Part shown: positions 51,283 through 62,877 of the stretch, piece after piece | How the letters are laid out: each line of letters starts with the position of its first letter | Position numbering within the stretch: position 1 is the first letter of the stretch | NCBI RefSeq assembly: GCF_010078235.1 | Contig: NZ_JAABOS010000002.1 | Location: 548,388-612,387, forward strand | Source of the DNA: Cognatundibacterium crateris | GTDB taxonomy: Bacteria; Pseudomonadota; Gammaproteobacteria; Burkholderiales; Burkholderiaceae_D | Direction: 5' to 3' | Length of the DNA: 64,000 bases | The notes under the pieces: model-generated | Told to the model about the DNA's origin: nothing | Database searches by the model: none | Seen by the model: the letters and a program-made list of their open reading frames with translations, nothing else | Position numbers and translations under genes: made by a program

Positions 51283-51942
51283 ATGCTAAAGCTTACCAAT
51301 CGTCAGGAACAGATACTCAATCTGATCAAGGATGCCATACACCACACCGGCTTCCCACCAACCAGAGCCGAGATAGCAAGCGAGTTAGGCTTTCGCTCCA
51401 CCAATGCAGCAGAGGAGCATTTGCAGGCCCTGGCGCGCAAGGGTGTGATTGAGATTGCCGCAGGCACTTCACGTGGCATACGCTTACTGGAGTCCGAGCT
51501 ATCCAGTCATATCACCGGGATGCTGAAGAGCAAACCAAATCAAGACAATAGTAATCATATTTCGCTGCCACTGGTAGGCAGAGTCGCAGCAGGCTCGCCA
51601 ATTCTTGCCTCCGAGCATATAGAAAGTAATTACACGGTTGATCCTGCTATTTTCTCTGCCAAACCGGATTTTCTTTTGAAGGTCAGGGGTATGTCTATGC
51701 GTGACGCAGGGATACTGGATGGCGATTTACTCGCAGTCAGACGCAGTGACAACGCCAGAAACGGACAAATTGTGGTCGCCCGCATAGGCGACGATGTGAC
51801 GGTGAAACGCTACAAAAAAACTGGCGATCTGATCGAGTTACTGCCAGAAAACCCAGACTACCCCATCATACGCATAGAGCGCGATGAACAATTATTTTCA
51901 CTTGAGGGCCTGGCGGTTGGCCTGATGCGCAGCTGGACTTAA
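51283..51942 (+). CDS. lexA: LexA SOS repressor
   Basis: Transcriptional repressor of the SOS response and self-cleaving peptidase (219 residues). Winged helix at 1-70; cleavage site Ala103-Gly104 in VGRVAAGSP; catalytic Ser138 (RGMSMRD) and Lys175 (VTVKRYK). Two SOS boxes upstream show autoregulation. It is divergent from rpsF and followed by a strong terminator. Confidence 0.97.
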   Translation: MLKLTNRQEQILNLIKDAIHHTGFPPTRAEIASELGFRSTNAAEEHLQALARKGVIEIAAGTSRGIRLLESELSSHITGMLKSKPNQDNSNHISLPLVGRVAAGSPILASEHIESNYTVDPAIFSAKPDFLLKVRGMSMRDAGILDGDLLAVRRSDNARNGQIVVARIGDDVTVKRYKKTGDLIELLPENPDYPIIRIERDEQLFSLEGLAVGLMRSWT

Positions 51943-51956
51943 TCCAAGCTATCAAT

Positions 51957-51990
51957 AAAAAAAACGCCCCGGGACTATCCGGGGCGTTTT
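51957..51990. terminator. Bidirectional terminator between lexA and lon
   Basis: A 12-position stem (AAAACGCCCCGG/CCGGGGCGTTTT) with a six-base loop between the convergent genes. Confidence 0.9.
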
Positions 51991-52043
51991 CATTACAACT
52001 CACCTAAGCCTACCCTCAACTGCATTGAGGCGCTTCCAAACTA

Positions 52044-54449
52044 TTAATGCTTCACAACACCTGACTCAACCGGCGCTGGCGCAGAGGATGCAGCAAGCGC
52101 AACCTCCTCATCCGACAAGGCAACAGGCTGACGCTCCAGAGCGATTTCCAGAACACGGTCTATCCAGCGCACAGGAATAATTTCCAGTTTGTTTTTGACG
52201 TTATCCGGAATCTCAGTCAGATCTTTAGCATTTTCTTCCGGGATCAACACCGTTTTAATGCCACCGCGGTGTGCCGCCAACAGCTTTTCTTTCAAACCAC
52301 CAATCGGCAACACCTCGCCGCGCAAAGTGATTTCTCCTGTCATCGCCACATCTGCGCGGACTGGAATACCAGTGAACACAGACACCAAGGCGGTAGTCAT
52401 CGCAATACCGGCAGATGGACCGTCTTTCGGCGTAGCACCTTCAGGGACGTGGATATGAATATCAGACTTTTCAAACACATCCGCCTTGATACCCAGGCGT
52501 TTAGCACGGCTGCGCACCACCGTACGCGCTGCTTCTATCGACTCTTTCATCACATCACCCAGGGTGCCGGTGCGTATCACACCACCTTTACCCGGCATGG
52601 AAACAGCTTCTATCGTCAGCAAGTCACCGCCAACCTCAGTCCAGGCCAAACCAACTACCTGACCAACCTGATTCTCTTTGACTGCCACGCCAAAATCATA
52701 GCGACGCACGCCCAGATATTTATCCAGGTTTTTAGAAGTGACCGTTGCCTTTTTCTCGGTCTTCTTCAAGAGCAGCATTTTGACCACTTTGCGGCAAATT
52801 TTGGAAATCTCACGTTCAAGCGAACGCACACCGGCCTCCCGCGTGTAGTAACGGATGATGTCGCGGATCGCGCTTTCAGCCACGCTGATTTCTTCCTCTT
52901 TCAAGCCATTGTTCTTGACTTGCTTAGGCAGTAAATAACGTTGGGCTATGCTGGTTTTCTCGTCTTCGGTATAACCCGACAGGCGTATTACCTCCATCCG
53001 GTCCAGCAACGCTGGCGGAATATTGTAAGAATTCGAGGTCGCAACAAACATCACGTCCGACAAATCAAAATCTACTTCTATGTAATGATCAGAGAAAGTG
53101 TGATTCTGCTCAGGATCCAATACCTCCAATAATGCTGAGGATGGATCACCACGGAAATCCGCACCCATCTTATCCACCTCATCCAACAGGAACAGGGGAT
53201 TGCGTACGCCGACCTTAGACAGACTTTGCAGGATTTTCCCTGGCATAGAACCTATGTAAGTACGACGATGACCTCGGATCTCAGCCTCGTCCCGGACACC
53301 GCCCAAGGCCATGCGAACAAATTTACGATTGGTTGCGCGCGCAATAGACTGGCCCAGCGAAGTCTTACCAACACCAGGAGGCCCAACCAGGCACAGGATA
53401 GGCGCCTTGAGCTTATCAACACGCTGTTGAACCGCGAGATATTCGAGGATGCGCTCTTTGACTTTATCGAGTCCGTAATGCTCATCTTCCAACACTTTCT
53501 CAGCATTGCTCAGATCATTATTCACCTTGGATTTCTTTTTCCATGGCAAACCAACGATGGTATCGATGTAGTTGCGCACAACGGTTGCTTCGGCCGACAT
53601 CGGTGACATCATTTTCAGCTTTTTGAGTTCAGCCTGCGCCTTCTCACGTGCTTCTTTAGGCATTTTGGCCGCGATGATCTTTTTCTCAAGCTCATCAATA
53701 TCCGCACCTTCATCGCCCTCGCCCAGCTCTTTCTGTATGGCTTTTACCTGCTCATTCAGATAGTACTCGCGCTGCGATTTTTCCATTTGGCGCTTAACAC
53801 GTCCACGGATGCGCTTCTCCACCTGCAGGATATCGAGTTCACCCTCGAGCTGACCTAACAAGTGCTCAAGGCGTTTACCGACACTGAAAATTTCGAGTAT
53901 GACCTGCTTCTGCTCAAGCTTGAGCGGCAAATGCGCAGCTATCGTGTCAGCCAGGCGTCCTGCATCATCAATTCCGGATAAGGAAGCGAGGATTTCAGGA
54001 GGAATTTTTTTATTCAGCTTCACATACTGATCAAACTGCTGAACGATGGCGCGACGCATGGCCTCGACTTCAGAATCATCTTCTTCATCCGATTCCACTG
54101 GCAGCAAATCAGCGCTGAAATGCGATTCAGAATCATGGATCTGACTGATTCTTGCACGCTGACTGCCTTCGACCAGCACTTTGACTGTGCCGTCCGGCAG
54201 CTTTAGCATCTGCAGAATATTGGCAACGCAGCCAATCTCGTAAATATCATCGGCAGACGGTTCATCCTTAGCGGCAGCTTTCTGCGCCGCCAGCATGATA
54301 CTTTTACCTTGATCCATCGCAGCTTCCAAAGCCTTGATAGACTTAGGGCGGCCTACAAATAAAGGTATGACCATATGAGGGAATACAACCACGTCACGCA
54401 ATGGCAGTAACGGCAATTGAGTTTGCCCGGTAATCAGAGTAGTCGTCAT
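52044..54449 (-). CDS. lon: ATP-dependent protease La
   Basis: Cytoplasmic AAA+ serine-lysine protease (801 residues). LonA-type N-domain ([22 protein letters not shown]), Walker [12 protein letters not shown], sensor and ISG linker, and protease domain with catalytic Ser in KDGPSAG and Lys about 43 residues later. The start MTTTLITG at 54449 has AAGGTG upstream; the longer frame is unsupported. It is downstream of clpX but separated by a terminator. Confidence 0.97.
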   Translation of the reverse strand: MTTTLITGQTQLPLLPLRDVVVFPHMVIPLFVGRPKSIKALEAAMDQGKSIMLAAQKAAAKDEPSADDIYEIGCVANILQMLKLPDGTVKVLVEGSQRARISQIHDSESHFSADLLPVESDEEDDSEVEAMRRAIVQQFDQYVKLNKKIPPEILASLSGIDDAGRLADTIAAHLPLKLEQKQVILEIFSVGKRLEHLLGQLEGELDILQVEKRIRGRVKRQMEKSQREYYLNEQVKAIQKELGEGDEGADIDELEKKIIAAKMPKEAREKAQAELKKLKMMSPMSAEATVVRNYIDTIVGLPWKKKSKVNNDLSNAEKVLEDEHYGLDKVKERILEYLAVQQRVDKLKAPILCLVGPPGVGKTSLGQSIARATNRKFVRMALGGVRDEAEIRGHRRTYIGSMPGKILQSLSKVGVRNPLFLLDEVDKMGADFRGDPSSALLEVLDPEQNHTFSDHYIEVDFDLSDVMFVATSNSYNIPPALLDRMEVIRLSGYTEDEKTSIAQRYLLPKQVKNNGLKEEEISVAESAIRDIIRYYTREAGVRSLEREISKICRKVVKMLLLKKTEKKATVTSKNLDKYLGVRRYDFGVAVKENQVGQVVGLAWTEVGGDLLTIEAVSMPGKGGVIRTGTLGDVMKESIEAARTVVRSRAKRLGIKADVFEKSDIHIHVPEGATPKDGPSAGIAMTTALVSVFTGIPVRADVAMTGEITLRGEVLPIGGLKEKLLAAHRGGIKTVLIPEENAKDLTEIPDNVKNKLEIIPVRWIDRVLEIALERQPVALSDEEVALAASSAPAPVESGVVKH

Positions 54450-54626
54450 GGCGCACCTTTCAAAAATACTGGTTAACAATGTTGGCGCACAAGGCTAAAA
54501 CACAAGCCCACCATCAAAAAAATAATAAAAAAAGCCACGCAGAGCAGTCTCCGGGTAGCTTTACGATTGAAGCCCTTGGTTTAAATACATTCTACTGTGA
54601 AACGGAAAATCCCGCTGAAAACAAAC

Positions 54627-54655
54627 AAAAAAGGGGAGTTAGCTCCCCTTTTTTT
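54627..54655 (-). terminator. Terminator of clpP-clpX
   Basis: GGGGAG/CTCCCC with a TTAG loop and flanking A and T runs, 22 bp after the clpX stop. Confidence 0.87.
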
Positions 54656-54676
54656 GCAACAACTGTGATGCGCAGA

Positions 54677-55942
54677 TCAGGCACCAGCGACTTTAGCCTG
54701 CTCATGGTAAATCAACAAAGGTTTAGCGCCATTGACGATGGTGTTTTCATCAATCACGACCTTCTCCACATTCTGATGGCTAGGCAAGTCATACATAATA
54801 TCCAATAGCGCATGCTCAAGAATAGAGCGCAGACCACGCGCACCGGTCTTACGCGCTATCGCTTTCTTGGCAATTGCCTGTAAGGCAGCCGGACGAATTT
54901 CGAGTTCGGTCCCTTCCATCTCCAGCAATTTCGCATACTGCTTAATCAGCGCATTCTTAGGCTCAACCAAAATCTGGATCAAGGCTTCTTCAGTCAGCTC
55001 ATTGAGCGTTGCAATTACAGGCAAACGACCAATCAACTCAGGAATCAAACCGAACTTGATCAGATCCTGCGCTTCCACATCCTGCAATATCTCACTAGCC
55101 GACTGATCACTCTGACTCTTCACACTAGCCGCAAAACCGATACTGCTGCGCTCAGAACGATCAGAAATAATTTTCGCCAAACCATCAAATGCGCCGCCGC
55201 AAATGAACATGATATTGGTGGTGTCTATCTGTATGAAGTCCTGATTTGGATGCTTACGGCCACCCTGCGGCGGCACTGAAGCCATCGTACCTTCAACCAG
55301 CTTCAGCAAAGCCTGCTGCACACCCTCACCCGACACATCGCGGGTGATGGAAGGATTGTCCGATTTACGTGAAATCTTATCGATTTCATCAATGTAGACG
55401 ATACCCTTCTGTGCCTTCTCCACTTCGTAATTGCAATTCTGCAGCAATTTCTGAATGATGTTTTCGACGTCTTCACCGACATAACCTGCTTCAGTCAACG
55501 TAGTAGCATCTGCAATCACGAACGGCACATTCAACATGCGCGCCAGGGTCTGTGCCAACAAAGTCTTGCCTGAACCGGTAGGACCAACTAAAAGGATATT
55601 ACTTTTCGCGAGCTCGATATCATCCTTTTTACCCAGATGTTTGAGGCGCTTGTAATGATTGTAGACAGCAACAGCCAAAATCCGCTTAGCATGCTCCTGA
55701 CCAATCACATACTGATCCAGCAGGCTGGTGATTTCTTTTGGTGTAGGCAGCTCGGTCTTCGCATTCGCAATATTATCGACCTCAGACACTTCATCACGAA
55801 TGATGTCATTGCACAGGTCTATACATTCATCACAAATGAAAACGGAAGGCCCAGCAATCAGCTTTTTCACCTCATGTTGGCTCTTGCCACAGAAAGAGCA
55901 ATAGAGCAGTTTTTCACCACTGGAGGATTTTTTATCGGGCAT
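54677..55942 (-). CDS. clpX: ClpX unfoldase
   Basis: AAA+ substrate-recognition and unfolding subunit of ClpXP (421 residues). Zinc-binding N-domain with CSFCGKS and CDECIDLC; Walker A GPTGSGKT; the IGF-type ClpP-contact loop reads IGFAA; C-terminal ClpX D2 domain. It is downstream of clpP with a terminator-like hairpin between them at 56067-56099. Confidence 0.97.
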   Translation of the reverse strand: MPDKKSSSGEKLLYCSFCGKSQHEVKKLIAGPSVFICDECIDLCNDIIRDEVSEVDNIANAKTELPTPKEITSLLDQYVIGQEHAKRILAVAVYNHYKRLKHLGKKDDIELAKSNILLVGPTGSGKTLLAQTLARMLNVPFVIADATTLTEAGYVGEDVENIIQKLLQNCNYEVEKAQKGIVYIDEIDKISRKSDNPSITRDVSGEGVQQALLKLVEGTMASVPPQGGRKHPNQDFIQIDTTNIMFICGGAFDGLAKIISDRSERSSIGFAASVKSQSDQSASEILQDVEAQDLIKFGLIPELIGRLPVIATLNELTEEALIQILVEPKNALIKQYAKLLEMEGTELEIRPAALQAIAKKAIARKTGARGLRSILEHALLDIMYDLPSHQNVEKVVIDENTIVNGAKPLLIYHEQAKVAGA

Positions 55943-56066
55943 GGTACGAATAGAAAATAGTCAAAATTAAAGAAGCTGAACGGATTGCATATTACCCGCA
56001 AAAAGCCATTTCGTCACCGAAACGTCATCACTGAATTGGGCAGACTCCGCATTTTCCATTCCGAAA

Positions 56067-56099
56067 TAAAAAACGCCCGTACCTGAGAGGAACGGGCGC
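56067..56099 (-). terminator. Terminator after clpP
   Basis: CGCCCGT/ACGGGCG with an 11-base loop and a U-run on the leftward strand. It suggests clpX also has its own promoter. Confidence 0.75.
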
Positions 56100-56117
56100 T
56101 TACACAACTCATTAACA

Positions 56118-56744
56118 TCAGGCGCGGTGAGTAAGAACTTTATCGATCAAACCATATTCCACCGCTACATCCGCCGACATGAAATTATCACGATCAGTGT
56201 CTTTGGCTATCTGCTCAAGACTACGTCCGGTTTTCTCTGCCAGAATACCATTCAGACGCTCACGCAAGTAAAGAATTTCTCTGGCCTGGATCTCGATATC
56301 TGAAGCCTGACCTTGGGCGCCGCCCAGAGGCTGATGAATCATGATACGCGAGTTCGGCAAGGAAAAACGCTTACCTTTTGCGCCGGCGGCAAGCAGGAAA
56401 GCTCCCATCGAAGCCGCCATACCAGTACACAGTGTAGACACATCCGGCTTGATAAACTGCATGGTGTCATAGATGGCCATGCCGGCTGAAACCGATCCAC
56501 CAGGAGAGTTAATGTAGAGCGAAATATCTTTTTCAGGATTTTCACTTTCCAAAAACAGCAACTGCGCCACCACCAGATTGGCGGTCTGATCATTAACCGG
56601 ACCCACCATGAATATGACTCGCTCTTTCAGCAGACGCGAGTAAATGTCATACGACCGTTCCCCACGCCCACTCTGCTCTACCACCATAGGCACCATGCCC
56701 AGCATATTTGTATCCAACGCCGAATTACGGATGATGCCTGTCAT
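56118..56744 (-). CDS. clpP: ClpP protease subunit
   Basis: Serine peptidase of ClpXP/ClpAP (208 residues). Catalytic Ser in [11 protein letters not shown], His in [11 protein letters not shown], Asp later in the DTDRDNFM region. Propeptide-like N-terminus present. 16 bp downstream of tig. Confidence 0.97.
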   Translation of the reverse strand: MTGIIRNSALDTNMLGMVPMVVEQSGRGERSYDIYSRLLKERVIFMVGPVNDQTANLVVAQLLFLESENPEKDISLYINSPGGSVSAGMAIYDTMQFIKPDVSTLCTGMAASMGAFLLAAGAKGKRFSLPNSRIMIHQPLGGAQGQASDIEIQAREILYLRERLNGILAEKTGRSLEQIAKDTDRDNFMSADVAVEYGLIDKVLTHRA

Positions 56745-56760
56745 GTGATTTCCTTTTAAA

Positions 56761-58110
56761 TTAAGCCTGAGCGTTATTACCCATCAGTTCGTCGAAAGGC
56801 AATTGCTTATCAGCGACCTTAGCTTTACCTAAAACGTAGTTAACGACGTTTTCTTCTAAAACAAGGGCTTCCACTTCCGCCAGACGATTACGATCACTGT
56901 AGTAGTATTTTACTACTTGCTGAGGATCTTCGTAGCTCTGCGCAAAATCTTCAACCTGAGCTTTGATCTGATCAGCAGTTGCCTGCAGGCTGTTGGTTTT
57001 CACCAGTTCAGCCAGAATCAGACCCAGGCGGACGCGACGTTCAGCTTGTGCAGCGAACAGCTCTTTAGGGAATGGAACGTCTTTAACGTTCATGCCACGC
57101 TGAGCCATATCCTGACGAGTCATCTCCGCCAGACGCTCGGTATCCTGAGCAACCAGAGATTGTGGCACATCAAAGCTAACTGTCTTAACCAGCGCGTCCA
57201 TGACGCTTTCTTTGGTTTTCGCTTTTACGCGGCCACGCACTTCGCGTTCCAGATTTTCTTTGATGTCAGAGCGCATTTTTTCGATATTGCCATCTTCTAC
57301 GCCCAGCATTTTAGCGAAATCTGCATCAACTTCCGGCAGATGAGCCCATTCAATTTTGGATACTGTGATCGTGAATTCTGCAGTTTTACCGGCAACGTCC
57401 TTGCCATGGTAATCTTCAGGGAAAGCCAGTGGGAAAGTCTTGGACTCGCCAGCTTTCAGACCCAGCGTTGCTGCTTCGAACTCAGGCAACATACGGCCTT
57501 CGCCCAATACAAATACAAAACCTTCAGCTTTACCGCCAGCGAATTCAACGTCGTCGATCTTACCAACGAAATCTACTGTTACGCGGTCACCGTTTTGTGC
57601 GGACTGGTCTGCACCACCGTCACCGTGTGCACCTTGCTCGCCTTTTACATGGAAATGTACGCGCTGCTTACGCAGAATATCGATCGTTTTATCGATTTCA
57701 GCATCAGTCACATCAGATTTAACTTGCTCAACTTCTGCACCAGACAAGTCGCCAATAACGATTTCCGGATACACTTCAAAAGTCGCATCAAATGCTACGT
57801 TACCCTCAGCCACGCCTTCGCCAGTTTTTGGCTCTATGCTAGGGTAACCTGCTACACGCAGATTGTTTTCATTTGCAGCCAGTGCAAATGCCTGACCTAC
57901 TTTATCGTTCAGGACTTCAGTTTCTACCTGATAGCCGTATTGTGCAGCCACCATTTTCATCGGGACTTTACCAGCGCGGAAGCCAGGCGCTTTTGCTGTA
58001 CGGGCACGCACTTTCAAACGCTTTTCAACTTCTGATTTCACATCAGCGATAGGAAAAGAAATCGTGAGGCGGCGCTCCAATTTATCTAAAGTTTCGACTG
58101 CAGTTGCCAT
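56761..58110 (-). CDS. tig: Trigger factor
   Basis: Ribosome-bound chaperone and peptidyl-prolyl isomerase (449 residues). N-terminal ribosome-binding domain with the signature [15 protein letters not shown]-type PPIase domain (about 160-245, [13 protein letters not shown]); C-terminal arms. The start [10 protein letters not shown] is at 58110. It follows tRNA-Leu on the same strand by 28 bp, so the two may be cotranscribed. Confidence 0.97.
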   Translation of the reverse strand: MATAVETLDKLERRLTISFPIADVKSEVEKRLKVRARTAKAPGFRAGKVPMKMVAAQYGYQVETEVLNDKVGQAFALAANENNLRVAGYPSIEPKTGEGVAEGNVAFDATFEVYPEIVIGDLSGAEVEQVKSDVTDAEIDKTIDILRKQRVHFHVKGEQGAHGDGGADQSAQNGDRVTVDFVGKIDDVEFAGGKAEGFVFVLGEGRMLPEFEAATLGLKAGESKTFPLAFPEDYHGKDVAGKTAEFTITVSKIEWAHLPEVDADFAKMLGVEDGNIEKMRSDIKENLEREVRGRVKAKTKESVMDALVKTVSFDVPQSLVAQDTERLAEMTRQDMAQRGMNVKDVPFPKELFAAQAERRVRLGLILAELVKTNSLQATADQIKAQVEDFAQSYEDPQQVVKYYYSDRNRLAEVEALVLEENVVNYVLGKAKVADKQLPFDELMGNNAQA

Positions 58111-58138
58111 GAAAATCGTCCAAATAGTAAAAATTCTG

Positions 58139-58225
58139 TGGTGCGAGGAGGGGGACTCGAACCCCCACACCATTGCTGGCGTCAGGACCTAAACCTGGTG
58201 CGTCTACCAATTTCGCCATCCTCGC
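58139..58225 (-). tRNA. tRNA-Leu (UAG)
   Basis: An 87-base tRNA with the long variable arm of tRNA-Leu. Acceptor GCGAGGA/TCCTCGC, D-arm GGCGAAATTGGTAGACGC, anticodon loop TTTAGGT with anticodon UAG, T-arm GGGGGTTCGAGTCCCCC, and encoded CCA. Confidence 0.95.
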
Positions 58226-58269
58226 GGGATGAGTTAAGTTACATACCGACACAAAAATCTTGCATCAGC

Positions 58270-58307
58270 AAAAAAGCAAAGGGCGACCCGAACTTCAAGC
58301 GTCGCCC
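58270..58307 (-). terminator. Terminator of the RND operon
   Basis: GGGCGAC/GTCGCCC stem followed by TTTGCTTTTTT on the leftward strand, about 175 bp past the pump stop codon. Confidence 0.65.
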
Positions 58308-58481
58308 AAAACTAATGCATGTGGCATTACAACTCCAGCCCGATATTCTACTGGATTTTGTATTGCTGTGCCTTATTTTTTAAAGCATTTTCAAAAAAAC
58401 GCGGCAAATCATCGCTAACACACCGATTTGCCACACCATCACGCGCAGAACGCAGTCTGCGCATGGCTGATTCAGGCTGGC

Positions 58482-61400
58482 TCAGGCCGTTTTTTCAACC
58501 CGGAACCAGGTTGCATACAAGGCAGGCAAGAACAACAGAGTTAATGCTGTTGCGATGATCAGGCCACCCATAATCGCGACTGCCATTGGCCCCCAGAATA
58601 CCGATCTGGACAAAGGTATCATCGCCAGCACCGCCGCTGCCGCCGTCAGGATAATCGGACGGAAACGGCGCACAGCAGACTCTACGACTGCATCCCAGGC
58701 AGGCACGCCCTCGCGGATATCATGCTCAATCTGATCAATCAGGATGACCGAATTACGGATAATCATGCCAAACAAAGCAATCACACCAAGTTGCGCTACA
58801 AAACCGAAAGGACGGTGCAGCAGCAGTAAGGCCATGGCAGCACCAGCCAAGCCCAGCGGCCCGGTCAGAAACACCAGCAGCGAACGTGAGAAGCTATGCA
58901 GCTGCAACATCAGCAAAGTGAAGATGATAAAAATCACCAGCGGCACATTGGCAGCGATAGATTGCTGCGCCTTGCCACTATCAGCAGCTGCACCAGCCAG
59001 CTCGACCTTATAACCTGCCGGCAAAGCTGCCTGCAAATCTTTTAGCTTAGGCGCAATTTGCGAAGACACTGTAGGCCCCTGAATGCCATCTGCCACATCA
59101 GACTGCACCGTTACCGCCCACTCACGCCCTTCACGCCAAACGACACCAGGCTCCCAGACCAAACCAATTTTAGCCAGCTGAGATAAAGGAACCGCCTTAC
59201 CGGCCGCGGTTGGCACATTCACCACCCGCAAAGCATCTATGGTTGCGGCTTCATTCACAGGCTGACGCACCACCATGTCGATCAGCTTATTCCCATCACG
59301 GAACTGCCCTACTGTGGTTCCGGATAACACGGTGTTAGTGACGCGCATAACCGCTTGCGAAGTGACTCCCAGTGCCCGCAATTTATCCTGATCGAGATCG
59401 ATACGGATGACTTTGACCGATTCATTCCAGTTATCGTTGACACCCACCGTATTCGGATTGGCGCGCATGACTTCCTTAACCTGATCTGCGATTTCACGCA
59501 CTTTCGCGACCTCCAGTCCAGTCACGCGGAATTGCACCGGATACGGCACTGGCGGACCATTAGGCAGCAACTTAACGCGTCCACGCACCTCAGGAAATTC
59601 CGTCTTAAACGCATCGACAATTTTCAGGCGCAGCGCCTCCCTCGCCCTCAAATCTTTTGGCAACACAACAATTTGAGACACATTTGTTTGCGGGAAAATC
59701 TGATCCAGCGGCAAGTAGAAACGCGGACTACCGGTACCCACATAACTGGTCACACTCTCCACGCCATCCTGCTTCTGAATGAAGGCTTCAAATTTTTTGA
59801 CCTGCGCTTCGGTTGCGCGGAAAGAAGACCCTTCGGGCAACCACATCTCCACCATTAACTCAGGACGACTGGAGTCCGGGAAGAACTGCTGTTCGATAAA
59901 CTTAAAACCAAATACACCTAAGCCGAACACGCCCAAAGTAATCACTATGGTCGTTTTGCGCCACTCCACACACCAGCTCACGATTTTCCTGAATCGGCTG
60001 TAAAACGGGCTATCAAAAATTTCGTGAGAGTGATCACCAACTGCATGCGCCTTGGTTTTCAGCAGCAAATAACCGAGATAAGGAGTAAACAGCACCGCCG
60101 CCAGCCAGGAAATTACCAACGCCAGCGCATTGACTGAAAACATAGAGAAGGTATATTCACCGGCTGCAGATTTAGCCAGACCGATAGGCAGGAAGCCTGC
60201 CGCAGTGATCAAAGTCCCCGTCAACATCGGCATAGCGGTCGAGGTATAAGCAAAAGTAGCAGCATCAAATCTGGAGAAACCCTCCTCCATTTTACGCACC
60301 ATCATTTCAACCGCGATGATCGCATCGTCCACCAGCAAACCCAACGCAATGATCAATGCACCCAGCGAAATTTTATGCAAATCAATTTCCAGAATATGCA
60401 TGAACAGGAAGGTAATCGCCAACACCAGCGGTATCGTCAAGCCCACCACCAGACCCGGCCAGACATCCAGCCGCAAAGGCTTAGTATGCAACCCAAGTGA
60501 CAGAAAACTGACCGCCAGCACGATTACCACCGCCTCGATCAGGGTGTGCACAAACTCACCGACCGATGCCTTCACCGCATCCGGTTGATTCGTGACTTGC
60601 TCCAGCACGATACCTACCGGCAGCTTGGCCTTCAGGTTACTCACTTCCGCCTGTAAGTTCTTACCCAGGTCGATAATGTTGCCGCCCTTCTCCATCGAGA
60701 TACCGAGGCCAAGCACTTCCTTTCCATTGAAGCGCATTTTGTCTTGCGGCGGATTTTTATACTCGCGTTTGACGGTAGCAAAATCGCCAAGGCGGAAGGT
60801 GGTGCCATTCGCACGCAGTTGCAGATTTTCCAGATCCTTGACTGTCATCAGTGCACCGGACACTCTGACCTGCAGATTGTCGGTGGATGTCGTCAATACG
60901 CCAGTACCCTCTACACCATTCTGAGAATTTATCTGCGACACGATCGCATCGAATGACACACCCAGCTGAGCAAATTTCTGATGCGAGAAAACGATGTTGA
61001 TCTTTTCATCCTGCACACCAAACAGCTCAACCTTAGAAACCGAAGGAATATGCAGGAACTGCTGACGCACAAAATCAGCGTATTCTTTTACTTGTTCATA
61101 AGTGAAGCCATCGCCAGACAATGCAAAGATAGAGCCGTAGGTATCACCAAACTCATCATTGAAAAACGGCCCAATTACACCGGCAGGCAAGGTGGACTTA
61201 ATGTCGCCGATTTTTTTACGTACCTGATACCAGGCCTGAGGCGTTTCCTTAGGTGGAGTAGACTCACGCAACTGCAGGATGATGACGGTTTCACCTGGCT
61301 TTGAATAGCTACGGATTTTGTCTATATAAGGCGTTTCCTGGAGCTTTTTTTCCAGCTTATCAGTAACCTGATCCGCCATCTGCAACGCGGTAGCGCCCGG

Positions 61401-61571
61401 CCAGATCGCTCGCACCACCATAGCACGGAAAGTGAAAGGCGGATCCTCATCCTGCCCCAGCTTGCCATAGCTAAAAATACCGCCAAGCAGCAGCACCACA
61501 ATCAGATACCGGGTCAGCGGAATATGCTCAAGCGCCCAACGTGATAAATTAAATCCACCGGAAGAACTCAT
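58482..61571 (-). CDS. RND efflux pump permease
   Basis: A 1029-residue inner-membrane proton-driven exporter of the RND (AcrB/HAE-1-like) superfamily. Twelve membrane helices in the usual 1+5+1+5 layout with two large periplasmic loops. The fourth-helix acidic pair appears in LGLLVDDAIIAVEMMVRKMEEG. Closest in feel to the MdtB/MexF-like permeases that work with lipoprotein adaptors; the substrate cannot be read. Its start overlaps the adaptor stop (ATGA). No outer-membrane TolC-type gene is next to it. Confidence 0.92.
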   Translation of the reverse strand: MSSSGGFNLSRWALEHIPLTRYLIVVLLLGGIFSYGKLGQDEDPPFTFRAMVVRAIWPGATALQMADQVTDKLEKKLQETPYIDKIRSYSKPGETVIILQLRESTPPKETPQAWYQVRKKIGDIKSTLPAGVIGPFFNDEFGDTYGSIFALSGDGFTYEQVKEYADFVRQQFLHIPSVSKVELFGVQDEKINIVFSHQKFAQLGVSFDAIVSQINSQNGVEGTGVLTTSTDNLQVRVSGALMTVKDLENLQLRANGTTFRLGDFATVKREYKNPPQDKMRFNGKEVLGLGISMEKGGNIIDLGKNLQAEVSNLKAKLPVGIVLEQVTNQPDAVKASVGEFVHTLIEAVVIVLAVSFLSLGLHTKPLRLDVWPGLVVGLTIPLVLAITFLFMHILEIDLHKISLGALIIALGLLVDDAIIAVEMMVRKMEEGFSRFDAATFAYTSTAMPMLTGTLITAAGFLPIGLAKSAAGEYTFSMFSVNALALVISWLAAVLFTPYLGYLLLKTKAHAVGDHSHEIFDSPFYSRFRKIVSWCVEWRKTTIVITLGVFGLGVFGFKFIEQQFFPDSSRPELMVEMWLPEGSSFRATEAQVKKFEAFIQKQDGVESVTSYVGTGSPRFYLPLDQIFPQTNVSQIVVLPKDLRAREALRLKIVDAFKTEFPEVRGRVKLLPNGPPVPYPVQFRVTGLEVAKVREIADQVKEVMRANPNTVGVNDNWNESVKVIRIDLDQDKLRALGVTSQAVMRVTNTVLSGTTVGQFRDGNKLIDMVVRQPVNEAATIDALRVVNVPTAAGKAVPLSQLAKIGLVWEPGVVWREGREWAVTVQSDVADGIQGPTVSSQIAPKLKDLQAALPAGYKVELAGAAADSGKAQQSIAANVPLVIFIIFTLLMLQLHSFSRSLLVFLTGPLGLAGAAMALLLLHRPFGFVAQLGVIALFGMIIRNSVILIDQIEHDIREGVPAWDAVVESAVRRFRPIILTAAAAVLAMIPLSRSVFWGPMAVAIMGGLIIATALTLLFLPALYATWFRVEKTA

Positions 61572-62731
61572 TTAGCCACTCCCACCGATGCAGCGCCCGC
61601 ATCAACACTGGCGGCTGGCTTTACTGCTGCACCCAGAATGCTGACTTTCTGACCTGGCTTCAACAAATTGACGCCAGCCGTTACCACCATCTGACCTTTG
61701 ACAATGCCATTTGCGATGACGACAGTTTCACCAGACGTGGCGCCCAGTTGCACCGGAACCAGCTTAGCCACGCCATCCTGCACCACCCAGACCGAACTCA
61801 CGCCTTTCTCCTGAAACAATGCAGTCATAGGCAAACGAATCACTTCCTGAGCCGAGCCGGTACGCAGGCTCACAGTTGCCGTCATACCCAGACGAACGTC
61901 CTGCGCATCAGCCGGCAAACTGATTTTTGCCAGGTAGGTGCGGGTTGCCGGATCGGCCAGCGGCGACAATTCACGGATTTTTCCGTTGATGACTTTGCCA
62001 CTGTCCGCCCATAATCTGATCTGGATATCACTAAATTGCTTAATCGAATTAATCGCGTTTTCCGGAATACCGACGACTACATCCATCGCACCTGACTGAG
62101 CAACCCGAACCACAGGCGTACCCGCCGCTACGACCTGCCCAATCTCAGCTTCCAAGGCCGTCACCACGCCATCGATATCCGCCACCAGACTGGTATAAGA
62201 AGATTGATTTGACTGGTTTTTATAAGATGCCTGCGCTTGTTCGAATGTAGCCTGCGCTGCCTTGTAGGCGACTTCTTTACTATCCAACACGGAAGCAGCT
62301 ACAAAATTCTTACTACGTAAATCCTGATAGCGTTTCAGTTCAGCAGCAGCCAGATCGCGGTTGCTTTCCGCAGAGCTCAGTGCCGCCTTAGCCTGCAACT
62401 GTGCCAGCGCAATGTCCTGAGGATCAAGTTGCATCAGGACCTGACCGCGTTTAACAACCGACCCCAACTCCACTTTCCTTGCCAGTATTTTGCCTGGCAC
62501 CCGAAAACCCAGCCTGGATTCAATGTGAGGACGCACCTCACCGGATAACTCCAACGCAGCAGAACTATCACTGACACCGGCGACGATGGCGCGAACCGGA
62601 CGTATTATCTCCACCTTCTCTGGAGCTTTGGAGCAAGCACTCAGTCCCAACACGACAGACAGGGCAAGAGCAAACGGCAACCGCAGGGGCGCGTAGCCTT
62701 TCATGAGATTTGGCTTTTCTGGTGTTAACAC
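61568..62731 (-). CDS. RND periplasmic adaptor lipoprotein
   Basis: Membrane-fusion subunit of the pump (up to 387 residues). Signal peptide and lipobox LSAC (mature Cys at about residue 33), lipoyl/barrel-sandwich half-motifs around GKILARKVELGSVVKRGQVL, a coiled-coil hairpin rich in Ala/Gln, and a second lipoyl half (TALEAEIGQVVAAGTPVVRV). The start is uncertain: the GTG at 62731 has AAAGG nine bases upstream, while the ATG at 62704 gives a more usual signal peptide. It is cotranscribed with the permease. Confidence 0.9.
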   Translation of the reverse strand: MLTPEKPNLMKGYAPLRLPFALALSVVLGLSACSKAPEKVEIIRPVRAIVAGVSDSSAALELSGEVRPHIESRLGFRVPGKILARKVELGSVVKRGQVLMQLDPQDIALAQLQAKAALSSAESNRDLAAAELKRYQDLRSKNFVAASVLDSKEVAYKAAQATFEQAQASYKNQSNQSSYTSLVADIDGVVTALEAEIGQVVAAGTPVVRVAQSGAMDVVVGIPENAINSIKQFSDIQIRLWADSGKVINGKIRELSPLADPATRTYLAKISLPADAQDVRLGMTATVSLRTGSAQEVIRLPMTALFQEKGVSSVWVVQDGVAKLVPVQLGATSGETVVIANGIVKGQMVVTAGVNLLKPGQKVSILGAAVKPAASVDAGAASVGVAK

Positions 62732-62877
62732 TGGAGTTTTCCTTTACTATGCAGGCTGAACGAGGTAGCTATATCAAAATAACAAGGTAACTTAATTACT
62801 GACTCAAAGGTTAGTTATTATATGTATCCATCCATTCTTTGCCAATGACTTTTCGGTCATTAATATTATTGCGCACC